Assembly: GCA_030830765.1 (NCBI GenBank)
Contig: JAURMJ010000109.1
Span: 1-7,930, forward strand
From: Quisquiliibacterium sp.
GTDB lineage: Bacteria; Pseudomonadota; Gammaproteobacteria; Burkholderiales; Burkholderiaceae_E
DNA length: 7,930 nucleotides
Direction: 5' to 3'
The notes below the pieces were generated by a model. It saw only the letters and a list, made by a program, of their open reading frames with translations. It had not been told where the DNA came from and made no database searches. Positions 1 through 5,831 of this stretch are shown piece after piece. Positions within the stretch are counted from its first letter, which is position 1. Every line of letters starts with the position of its first letter. A program made the position numbers and the translations under genes.

Positions 1-552
1 CGCCCGCACTGCGACAGCTGCCGTGCCTGCGTACCAGTTCGCGTGCCCGTGGAGCGCTTCAAGGCTTCGCGCAGCCAGCGGCGCGCCGCCAAGGCGCATC
101 AGGATCTTCGGGTCCTGGTCGCGCGGCTCGGATTTTCGCCCGAGCATTACGCGCTGTACCTGCGCTATCAGGCGATGCGTCACTCGGGCAGCTGCATGGA
201 TCAGGACAGCCGTGACCAATATGCTCAGTTTCTGCTGCAAAGCAAGGTCAATACCCGGCTCGTTGAATTTCGCGAGGCCGACGGCGCGCTGCGCATGGTT
301 TCGATTGTTGACATCCTCGATGACGGCTTGTCATCGGTTTACACCTTCTATGATCCGGACATTGATGGCGCCAGCTACGGCACCTTCAACATCATGTGGC
401 AGATCGAGCAATGCCAGAAGCTTGAACTGCCTTACCTGTACCTCGGTTACTGGATCAAAAACAGCCGCAAAATGGCCTACAAGACCGGCTTTCGGCCGAT
501 TGAACAACTGGACAATGGCGTCTGGCAGCCGCTCACAGACGCTGCCAGCTGA
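1..552 (+). CDS. bpt: Aspartate/glutamate leucyltransferase (Bpt), 3' part
   Basis: Bpt transfers leucine from Leu-tRNA to N-terminal Asp or Glu of proteins, marking them for ClpS/ClpAP degradation through the bacterial N-end rule; it acts in the cytoplasm. The reading frame is open from base 1, so the gene is truncated by the window edge and about 55 N-terminal residues are missing. The visible part begins with the family's cysteine motif [16 protein letters not shown]. Further on are the transferase C-domain signatures [31 protein letters not shown] and [12 protein letters not shown], just before the TGA stop. The length from the Cys motif to the stop fits a family of about 235-250 residues. 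pyrD follows 71 bases downstream on the same strand; this pair, often with aat upstream, is common in Burkholderiales. The related eukaryotic-type arginyltransferase Ate1 is less likely in a bacterium with this compact architecture. An internal ATG at 43 is not the true start because the Cys motif lies upstream of it. Confidence 0.95.
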   Translation, partial: RPHCDSCRACVPVRVPVERFKASRSQRRAAKAHQDLRVLVARLGFSPEHYALYLRYQAMRHSGSCMDQDSRDQYAQFLLQSKVNTRLVEFREADGALRMVSIVDILDDGLSSVYTFYDPDIDGASYGTFNIMWQIEQCQKLELPYLYLGYWIKNSRKMAYKTGFRPIEQLDNGVWQPLTDAAS

Positions 553-623
553 ACGTCTGCACCAACCTCCTGCATCTTTGTCTGTCGAGGTTTCCGTCGG
601 CAGCCAACCGGAAGAACCGCACC

Positions 624-1664
624 ATGAATCCCTATCAGTTCGCCCGTCCTTTCCTGTTTGCGATGGACCCGGAACGCGCACATGAAATGGCGATGACGGC
701 AATTGACACGGCCGCAGCCACTGGGGCGTTGCGCCTGATCAGCGGCGCACCGGTGAATGATCCGGTGAGTGTGATGGGACTGCAATTTCGGAACCGGATT
801 GGTCTGGCCGCCGGACTCGACAAGAATGGAGCGCATGTCGACGCCTTCGCCCAGATGGGGTTCGGCTTCATTGAAGTGGGCACCGTCACACCACGACCGC
901 AACCGGGCAATCCGAAACCCCGGATGTTCAGGCTGGCCGAGGCGAGCGCCATCATCAACAGGATGGGCTTCAACAACCAGGGCCTCGACGCGTTTATGGC
1001 GAACGTTTCGCGGGCTCGCTACACCGGTATTCTCGGGCTGAATATCGGCAAGAATGCAGACACGCCGATTGAACAAGCCATCGACGATTACCTGACGGGG
1101 CTGGAGCGGGTTTATCCGCATGCCAGTTACGTGACGGTCAATATTTCGTCCCCGAACACCAAGGATCTGCGCAAGCTGCAAGGTGCGGACGAACTCGATG
1201 CGATGCTGGCTGCGTTGCGCGAACGCCAGCAGCGGTTGGCCGACCAGCATCGGCGCTACGTGCCGGTTGCGCTCAAGATTGCCCCGGATCTGGATGATGC
1301 ACAGATTGAAGCAATCGCCGCCAAGCTGATTGCCCACCAGATCGACGGCGTGATTGCGACCAACACGACAATCTCACGCGACGCGGTGCTCGGCCTGCCG
1401 CATGCGAAGGAACCCGGCGGTCTTTCGGGCGCGCCGGTGCGGGAGGCTTCGAATCGGGTCATCCGGGCGCTGCGCCAGTTGCTGCCGGCCGACTACCCGA
1501 TCATCGGGGTCGGCGGCGTGATGAGCGCGGCCGATGCCTGTGAAAAGATCGACGCCGGAGCAAGCCTGGTGCAGATCTACACCGGCCTCATTTATCGCGG
1601 CCCCGTGCTGGTGCGAGATTGCGCCAGGGCGCTCAAGACCCACTGTGCTCATCGTTCTGCCTGA
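624..1664 (+). CDS. pyrD: Dihydroorotate dehydrogenase (quinone), class 2
   Basis: PyrD oxidises dihydroorotate to orotate, the fourth step of de novo pyrimidine synthesis, and passes electrons through FMN to the membrane quinone pool. The 346-residue length is normal for class 2. The N-terminal helical segment (about 1-40, [18 protein letters not shown]) is the membrane-associating extension that distinguishes class 2 from class 1. The FMN-binding barrel follows: [10 protein letters not shown] (60-69), the [13 protein letters not shown] loop (91-103), [10 protein letters not shown] (111-120), NISSPNT (173-179) containing the catalytic serine, the K218 region (VALKIAPDL), ATNTT (245-249), GGLSGAP (265-271), and the phosphate-binding GVGGV and YTGLIYRGP near the C terminus. 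The ATG at 624 is preceded by GGAAGA (610-615) at normal spacing. It sits between bpt and a copper chaperone gene, all on one strand. The identification is very secure. Confidence 0.98.
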   Translation: MNPYQFARPFLFAMDPERAHEMAMTAIDTAAATGALRLISGAPVNDPVSVMGLQFRNRIGLAAGLDKNGAHVDAFAQMGFGFIEVGTVTPRPQPGNPKPRMFRLAEASAIINRMGFNNQGLDAFMANVSRARYTGILGLNIGKNADTPIEQAIDDYLTGLERVYPHASYVTVNISSPNTKDLRKLQGADELDAMLAALRERQQRLADQHRRYVPVALKIAPDLDDAQIEAIAAKLIAHQIDGVIATNTTISRDAVLGLPHAKEPGGLSGAPVREASNRVIRALRQLLPADYPIIGVGGVMSAADACEKIDAGASLVQIYTGLIYRGPVLVRDCARALKTHCAHRSA

Positions 1665-1687
1665 CCGGAATCAGATGGTCATCTCGA

Positions 1688-1731
1688 GACGCCCGGCAGG
1701 AACCGCAGCGAATGCTGCCGGCCTGGCCGTC
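1688..1731 (+). terminator. Possible imperfect hairpin after pyrD
   Basis: CCGGCAG (1693-1699) is perfectly complementary to CTGCCGG (1715-1721) across a 15-base loop. The outer GACG (1688-1691) and CGTC (1728-1731) could extend the stem around an internal bulge. It lies in the 90-base gap between pyrD and the copper chaperone gene. No T-run follows, so it is not a classic intrinsic terminator; it could attenuate readthrough, stabilise the upstream message, or be chance in GC-rich DNA. Confidence 0.25.
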
Positions 1732-1754
1732 ACCACAAACTCCAGGAGTCGCTG

Positions 1755-2237
1755 ATGCAGTCCCCCTTTAATCGCAACAAGCTTCCGGGCCTTGCACTGG
1801 CCATCACCATGCTGATCTCCACCGCCAGCTTTGCGCAGTCCGTCCAGGTGAAAGATCCCTGGGTTCGTGGCACCGTTGCGAGTCAGAAGGTAACCGGTGC
1901 ATTCATGACACTGACTGCAGAAAAGTCCCGGAAACTCGTCGCTGCATCGTCATCGGCTGCCGGCCTGGTCGAGATCCATGAAATGAAGATGGACGGTGGT
2001 GTGATGAGGATGCGCCCCTTAACCGGACTCGAGCTTCCGGCCGGTCAACCTGTCGAACTCAAGCCCGGCGGCTACCATGTGATGCTGATGGATCTGAAGC
2101 AACCTCTGGCTGCGGGCCAGATGGTATCGATCGCGTTGACCCTCGAGGCCGAAGACGGTCAGCGCAGCACGATCAGCGTGCAGGCACCGGTCCGGCCGCT
2201 GTCGCAGCCGGCGGGAACGATGATGCACAAGCACTGA
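1755..2237 (+). CDS. PCu(A)C-type periplasmic copper chaperone
   Basis: PCu(A)C proteins bind Cu(I) in the periplasm and help load the CuA/CuB sites of cytochrome c oxidases. The sequence carries the exact family motif H-x10-M-x21-H-x-M: H75, M86, H108 and M110. The core resembles the family cupredoxin-like domain (VKDPWVRGT at 32-40, TGAFMTL near 47-53, LPAGQPVELKPGGYHVM near 94-110). Residues 1-27 form a Sec signal peptide with a basic start, a hydrophobic core (LALAITMLI) and a likely cleavage site after SFA (A27); there is no lipobox cysteine. The protein is 160 residues, normal for the family. The C terminus ends in MMHKH, a Met/His tail that could offer extra copper ligands (inference). 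The ATG at 1755 has AGGAG at 1744-1748, six bases upstream. No Sco, cytochrome oxidase or TonB-type copper gene is next to it here. The family assignment is firm; the specific oxidase partner is unknown. Confidence 0.93.
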   Translation: MQSPFNRNKLPGLALAITMLISTASFAQSVQVKDPWVRGTVASQKVTGAFMTLTAEKSRKLVAASSSAAGLVEIHEMKMDGGVMRMRPLTGLELPAGQPVELKPGGYHVMLMDLKQPLAAGQMVSIALTLEAEDGQRSTISVQAPVRPLSQPAGTMMHKH

Positions 2238-2265
2238 GGTCATCGACTGCCGTGCTGCGGCGTAT

Positions 2266-2308
2266 GACCCGCGCTGCTGCTTGTCGGCGAACCATGCGGG
2301 CGCGGGTC
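2266..2308. terminator. Inverted repeat between convergent genes, possible bidirectional terminator
   Basis: GACCCGCGC (2266-2274) pairs perfectly with GCGCGGGTC (2300-2308), a 9-bp GC-rich stem with a 25-base loop. It lies in the 73-base gap between the stop of the copper chaperone gene (plus strand) and the stop of the nitrile hydratase accessory gene (minus strand), where a shared terminator would be expected. No T-run follows on either strand and the loop is long, so termination is an inference from position and stem strength. Confidence 0.35.
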
Positions 2309-2310
2309 GG

Positions 2311-2685
2311 CTACCGGCGCATCGCCCGGGCCGCCGCCCCCAGCACGATCGGCTGACCATGCGGGGTGCGCTCGGCGGCGATGCGCCAGGCTTGCCGCAA
2401 CCCGGTGAGCTTCAGGGGCTCGACGATGCCCTTGTCAAGCAGAAGGCGCTCGAGCGCGGCCAGCCAGTGCTGATAGTACGTATTCCCCAAGTCGGGATCA
2501 CCGGCTGCCTGCGCCTCACGGATCGCCTGCGACAGATAGTCAGCCCACTCAGTCCAGGCAAAACAGCCGCCCTCATGCAGAGCGACGGTCAGTGCAAAGG
2601 CCTGTGCCTGCCAGGGCTCAGCGAACACAGGCCCTTCGGCATTACAGGGCAGATCGGGCAACGGACCAGGCAGACGAACGCTCAT
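2311..2685 (-). CDS. Nitrile hydratase accessory protein, P14K-type cobalt chaperone
   Basis: Proteins of this family deliver cobalt to the nitrile hydratase alpha subunit, in characterised systems by swapping alpha between an alpha-accessory complex and the apo-enzyme. The 124-residue product resembles the N-terminal half of the beta subunit: FAEPWQAQAFALTVALHEGG (21-40) matches the beta [14 protein letters not shown] segment, followed by YYQHWLAALERLLLDKGIV (70-88). The family C-terminal signature RTPHGQPIVL is at 106-115. The start at 2685 is chosen over an upstream in-frame ATG at 2793. It overlaps the beta stop codon by four bases (ATGA), has a strong GGAGG seven bases upstream (2697-2693 on this strand), and homology begins at [10 protein letters not shown]. 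The longer version would run back through beta coding sequence. It is the last gene of the alpha-beta-accessory operon. Function is inferred from family and operon position. Confidence 0.9.
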   Translation of the reverse strand: MSVRLPGPLPDLPCNAEGPVFAEPWQAQAFALTVALHEGGCFAWTEWADYLSQAIREAQAAGDPDLGNTYYQHWLAALERLLLDKGIVEPLKLTGLRQAWRIAAERTPHGQPIVLGAAARAMRR

Positions 2686-3353
2686 CCAGATGCCTCCAGA
2701 TACGGCTCCCAACAGTCGACACAGATGCTGCTGGCGGTGGTATCCGGCCCCCAAAGCTCCTGCGCATCGAACTGCACGGTGTAGAGCCAGCAAGGCTGCT
2801 CTCCGAGCCCCTGCGCATTGGTATCAGGAAAGACATGCGCACCGCGCACGGCGACAATGCGGCCCTCTTTGCCACGCACATAGCGAGGCAGACGGGTGTG
2901 ATGCGCCGGATGCATAACTTTGGTGCGCACACGATCGCCAACGAAAAAGCCTTGTGGCTGGCTGATCTCGCGTTCGGTCGGACCACCCCGGGCCAGGACC
3001 TCCGCGACCGCCGCAGCCGGCACCCTGCGGGCAGCGAGCTCGCGCTGCGCCGCATTGACGGCACCAGCCTCTCCGGACTGCAATTCCTGCGCATCGACAA
3101 AGCCTTTATCGAGCAACAGTTTGCACAGCCCCTCGAACCAGATCTCGTAGTAGCTGCTCGCCAGATAAGTGGCCGGCGGCAGGCTCTCACGTGCCGATCG
3201 GGCCTTATCGATATTCCACTGTCCCAGGAACCCGCTGGCCAATGTGATTGCAAAAGCCCGACGCTCCCATTCGGAGTGAAAAACCGGCTCATTCGCTTCA
3301 AGCTCGACAGGGCCGAAGCCCATCGCGCCGCCAAGATCCTGTGCGCCGTTCAT
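2682..3353 (-). CDS. nthB: Nitrile hydratase beta subunit
   Basis: Beta pairs with alpha to form nitrile hydratase, which hydrates nitriles to amides at a non-corrin metal centre in the cytoplasm. The 223-residue protein starts with the typical [16 protein letters not shown]. It continues with [15 protein letters not shown] (25-39), [12 protein letters not shown] (45-56), [15 protein letters not shown] (58-72) and LLLDKGFV (79-86). The C-terminal SH3-like barrel holds FFVGDRVR (136-143), [20 protein letters not shown] (161-180), [13 protein letters not shown] (190-202) and [10 protein letters not shown] (211-220). R52 and R157 sit where the family's two conserved active-site arginines, which hydrogen-bond the oxidised alpha cysteines, are expected; that correspondence is from memory of family numbering. 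The variable linker (about 95-128) is Ala/Arg rich. The ATG overlaps the alpha stop as ATGA and a G-rich Shine-Dalgarno-like stretch lies just upstream, so translation is probably coupled. Confidence 0.96.
   Translation of the reverse strand: MNGAQDLGGAMGFGPVELEANEPVFHSEWERRAFAITLASGFLGQWNIDKARSARESLPPATYLASSYYEIWFEGLCKLLLDKGFVDAQELQSGEAGAVNAAQRELAARRVPAAAVAEVLARGGPTEREISQPQGFFVGDRVRTKVMHPAHHTRLPRYVRGKEGRIVAVRGAHVFPDTNAQGLGEQPCWLYTVQFDAQELWGPDTTASSICVDCWEPYLEASG
2693..2697 (-). promoter_or_regulatory. Ribosome binding site of the accessory gene
   Basis: GGAGG on the minus strand, seven bases before the ATG at 2685-2683. It lies inside the last codons of the beta subunit gene and supports the 2685 start over the upstream in-frame ATG at 2793. 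Confidence 0.7.
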
Positions 3354-3997
3354 GCGTCGCCCCCCGCATCGGCGAGTTGCGCAGGATCGAGCGCGAATCC
3401 TGTGCCGATCATCGAGTCCCGGGTCACGAGTCTGGCCAGTTGCTCCTGCGACCAGCCCTCAGTGCCGTCCGGTCGCATCGGCAGCACCAGATAGCGCATC
3501 TCGGCGGTTGAATCCCAGACACGGATTTCAGTCTGCTCAGGGAGCGTGACACCGAAATCGCCCAGCACCCCACGTGGGTCCATGACGACTCTGGAGCGGT
3601 AAGGGGCGGATTTGTACCAGACTGGCGGCAGCCCGAGGACCGGCCATGGATAACACGAGCAGAGTGTGCAGACCACCATGTTGTGCAGCTTCGGCGTGTT
3701 CTCCAGGGCCACCATATGCTCACCCTGACGACCGCGATAACCGAAGCCCTCTTCCGAACCGATCGCAGCGGTCGCATCCTCGAGCAACCAGGCCCGGTAG
3801 TCAGGATCCGCCCAGGCCCGCGCGATGACTTGCGCGCCGTTGTGCGGCCCGACCCGATGCTCGTAGGTATCGATCAACACGTCGAGGGCGGCTGGATCGA
3901 CAAAACCTTTATCGATCAGCAGGGTTTCAAGCGCACGCACCCGGATATCCATTTCCGAGAGTGGTGCATCAGGGTGGGTATGTGTTTGCGTTTCCAT
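3350..3997 (-). CDS. nthA: Nitrile hydratase alpha subunit, cobalt type
   Basis: Alpha carries the metal centre that hydrates nitriles to amides. The claw motif VCTLCSC is at residues 109-115 (C110, C113, C115; bases 3670-3653 on this strand). Thr in CTLCSC marks the cobalt type, whereas iron enzymes have CSLCSC. The second and third cysteines are normally oxidised to sulfinate and sulfenate. Around it are [17 protein letters not shown] (91-107) and [19 protein letters not shown] (116-134), then [20 protein letters not shown] and [11 protein letters not shown] near the C terminus. The 215-residue length is normal. The N terminus [10 protein letters not shown] is His-containing, as in many relatives, which supports the ATG at 3997; the next in-frame ATG (M16) would remove it. 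No strong Shine-Dalgarno is visible upstream, which is odd for an operon's first gene. It heads the alpha-beta-accessory operon with a 4-base overlap into beta. No amidase gene is adjacent in the window. Confidence 0.97.
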   Translation of the reverse strand: METQTHTHPDAPLSEMDIRVRALETLLIDKGFVDPAALDVLIDTYEHRVGPHNGAQVIARAWADPDYRAWLLEDATAAIGSEEGFGYRGRQGEHMVALENTPKLHNMVVCTLCSCYPWPVLGLPPVWYKSAPYRSRVVMDPRGVLGDFGVTLPEQTEIRVWDSTAEMRYLVLPMRPDGTEGWSQEQLARLVTRDSMIGTGFALDPAQLADAGGDA

Positions 3998-4113
3998 GGG
4001 TATGATTCTGCAGCAATTCGAGGGTTCGGGAACAGTCCTGTGCTGTCATGAACTTTTGAGGCATGCACCGGCCTGCCACCAGAAGTCTCCCAAGTGGGGT
4101 CCAAAACTGGTTT

Positions 4114-4168
4114 CTGAACCGGGACTCAAACCGGACTCTGAACTCAAGTCCTGCATGCATCCCTGAAC
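4114..4168 (+). repeat. Three CTGAAC copies at 24-25 base spacing
   Basis: CTGAAC occurs at 4114-4119, 4138-4143 and 4163-4168, start-to-start distances of 24 and 25 bases, with a variant CTGAAT at 4198-4203. The even spacing in a divergent promoter region suggests possible regulator sites, though a 6-base unit is short and could recur by chance. Confidence 0.35.
4117..4138 (+). repeat. Tandem direct repeat AACCGG(G)ACTC
   Basis: AACCGGGACTC (4117-4127) is followed after one base by AACCGGACTC (4129-4138), identical apart from one missing G. GGTTT (4109-4113) and AAACC (4128-4132) also give local dyad symmetry, so this could be a regulator-binding site. The role is unknown. Confidence 0.4.
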
Positions 4169-4232
4169 AGAGTGCCAGACTGATCACCGAATCAAGCCTG
4201 AATCAGCCATCCGCCCCCCTCCAGAGCAAGCC

Positions 4233-5831
4233 TTGCCCGATATTGTCCTGACCACCATCAACGCACGCTATACGCATGCGTCGCTCGGACTGCGCTACCT
4301 GAAGGCGAATCTGGGACCCTTTGAGGCGCGATCACAGATTGTTGAATTCGTTCTCGGGTTGCGGACTGAAGACATGGTCGAGCGTATTCTGGCGCTTGAA
4401 CCGCGGATCGTCGGGCTCGGCGTCTACATCTGGAATGTCGATGAAGCGACTCGCCTGGCTGCACAACTTAAACAGGTTGCTCCGAACGTACGCCTTGTGA
4501 TCGGTGGTCCCGAGGTCAGCTACGAGCTCGAGGGCCAGCGCATCTATGCACTGGCCGATCATGTGATCACCGGCCCGGGCGACGTGAGCTTTGTCACCTT
4601 GTGCCGGCAATTGCTCGACGGACCGCGGCCGCTGAACAAGGTCATTGCCGGCGAACAGCCGGAACTGAGCGAACTGGCCCTGCCCTACTCGCTGTATTCG
4701 GACGAGGACATCGCACATCGGCATCTCTATGTCGAAGCCTCGCGCGGATGCCCGTTTCGCTGCGAGTTCTGCCTGTCAGCGCTCGACAAGACAGCCTGGC
4801 CCTTCGAGACCCAGGCCCTGCTTGATGAACTGGCGACCATGTATCGAAGGGGTGCGCGCAATTTCCGCTTCGTTGACCGCACCTTCAACCTGAAGATTGC
4901 CACCAGTCTGAAGATCCTGGAATTCTTTCTACAGCGGATCGAGCAGGCGCCCGATGAACCGCTGTTCGTGCACTTTGAGCTGGTGCCCGATCATCTTCCC
5001 ATTGCACTGCGCGAGGTGATCGCGCGGTTTCCTGCCGGCACCCTGCAGTTCGAAATCGGCATCCAGACCTGGAATCCTCAGGTGCAGGCCTTGATCAGCC
5101 GCAAGCAAAACAACCAAAAAGCCATCGAGAATATCGGCTGGCTGGTGGCGCACTCCGGCGCGCACCTTCATGTCGACCTGATTGCCGGTCTGCCAGGCGA
5201 AGACCTCGCAAGCTTCGGTGCAGGATTCGACAAACTGGTTACGCTCAAGCCGCACGAGATCCAGGTTGGCATCCTCAAGCGCCTGCGGGGCGCACCGATC
5301 GCGCGTCACCAGCAGGACTACGCGCTGCAGTTCAATCCGGACGCCCCCTACAACGTCCTGGCAACCGACCGGATCGGCTTTTCAGACATGCAGCGGATCG
5401 CACGATTTGCCCGCTACTGGGATCTGTTTGGTAACTCAGGACGTTTTCCAAGAACGCTGCAAAGATTGCTGGGCGACAAGCCTTTCGAGCAATTCATGGC
5501 ATTTTGCGACTGGCTGCATGCAAAGACGGATGCAACCAACCGGCTCTCGATGGAGCGTCAGTTCGAACTTGCCTTTGAGTGGCTCACAGGGCCGACGAAA
5601 ATCCCGGAATCGCAGCCGCAGAGCTCAGTTGAGAATGGACAGCCCCTTGAGCGCCGTCCCTCGTCGACCCACCTGAGCGCAGACCTGATCGCGGATTACA
5701 ACGACAGCGGCGGCCGTGGCCGCCCGCGTTTCATCCCGCAGCTGCAGCACCGGCCAGATACCGAAAGCGTTCGGACACGAAGTTTTGCCAAACCGCCGCG
5801 CCAGGGACGCCACCAGGAGCAGGGATCATGA
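4233..5831 (+). CDS. B12-binding-domain radical SAM protein, DUF4080 type
   Basis: This is a predicted cytoplasmic radical SAM enzyme of unknown reaction. Residues 1 to about 135 form a B12-binding-like Rossmann domain, beginning DIVLTTINARYTHASLGLRY (3-22) and containing GGPEVSYE (91-98). The radical SAM core follows, with the CxxxCxxC cluster motif as CPFRCEFC (C173, C177, C180) preceded by YVEASRG; these cysteines ligate the 4Fe-4S cluster that cleaves S-adenosylmethionine. FRFVDRTFNL, FEIGIQTWNPQV and HVDLIAGLPGED are further core strands. The C-terminal part (about 370-532) looks like DUF4080 and ends in a basic tail with RPRFIP and PPRQGRH. The start is TTG at 4233. The frame is open back to a stop at 4164-4166 but contains no ATG or GTG, and family proteins begin with the same DIVLTT-type sequence; the Shine-Dalgarno (AGAGCAAG) is weak. 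The 532-residue length is plausible. It overlaps the following oxidoreductase by four bases. No substrate can be assigned. Confidence 0.9.
   Translation: MPDIVLTTINARYTHASLGLRYLKANLGPFEARSQIVEFVLGLRTEDMVERILALEPRIVGLGVYIWNVDEATRLAAQLKQVAPNVRLVIGGPEVSYELEGQRIYALADHVITGPGDVSFVTLCRQLLDGPRPLNKVIAGEQPELSELALPYSLYSDEDIAHRHLYVEASRGCPFRCEFCLSALDKTAWPFETQALLDELATMYRRGARNFRFVDRTFNLKIATSLKILEFFLQRIEQAPDEPLFVHFELVPDHLPIALREVIARFPAGTLQFEIGIQTWNPQVQALISRKQNNQKAIENIGWLVAHSGAHLHVDLIAGLPGEDLASFGAGFDKLVTLKPHEIQVGILKRLRGAPIARHQQDYALQFNPDAPYNVLATDRIGFSDMQRIARFARYWDLFGNSGRFPRTLQRLLGDKPFEQFMAFCDWLHAKTDATNRLSMERQFELAFEWLTGPTKIPESQPQSSVENGQPLERRPSSTHLSADLIADYNDSGGRGRPRFIPQLQHRPDTESVRTRSFAKPPRQGRHQEQGS
5815..5819 (+). 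promoter_or_regulatory. Ribosome binding site of the FAD oxidoreductase
   Basis: AGGAG eight bases before the ATG at 5828, inside the last codons of the radical SAM gene. It fixes the start of the downstream gene at the ATGA overlap. Confidence 0.65.

Larger units (their letters stand above)
3998..4232. promoter_or_regulatory. Divergent intergenic region with short repeats
   Basis: These 235 bases separate the nitrile hydratase alpha gene (leftward) from the radical SAM gene (rightward), so they should hold the promoter of the nitrile hydratase operon and probably that of the rightward pair. Base composition is less GC-rich than the coding flanks. I found no convincing -35/-10 pair on either strand. 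The region contains the palindrome TGCATGCA (4152-4159), three CTGAAC copies and a tandem AACCGG(G)ACTC repeat, listed separately. Short open frames inside it have no recognisable product. Confidence 0.5.

Noticed and set aside
477..1337. A 286-codon minus-strand open frame opposite pyrD
   Set aside because: It is antisense to a complete, conserved pyrD; the translation shows no domain and is explained by codon bias of the real gene.
2592..3494. A 300-codon open frame on the plus strand across the nitrile hydratase genes
   Set aside because: It lies antisense to clearly recognisable nitrile hydratase beta and accessory coding sequence, its product resembles no family I know, and long antisense frames are common in GC-rich DNA.
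3653..3670. Iron-type nitrile hydratase
   Set aside because: The claw reads CTLCSC; iron enzymes have Ser in place of this Thr, so the cobalt type is favoured.
3969..4187. Short minus-strand open frame upstream of the nitrile hydratase alpha gene, a possible leader peptide
   Set aside because: It overlaps the alpha start region, has no clear ribosome site or recognisable product, and a leader role cannot be supported from sequence alone.
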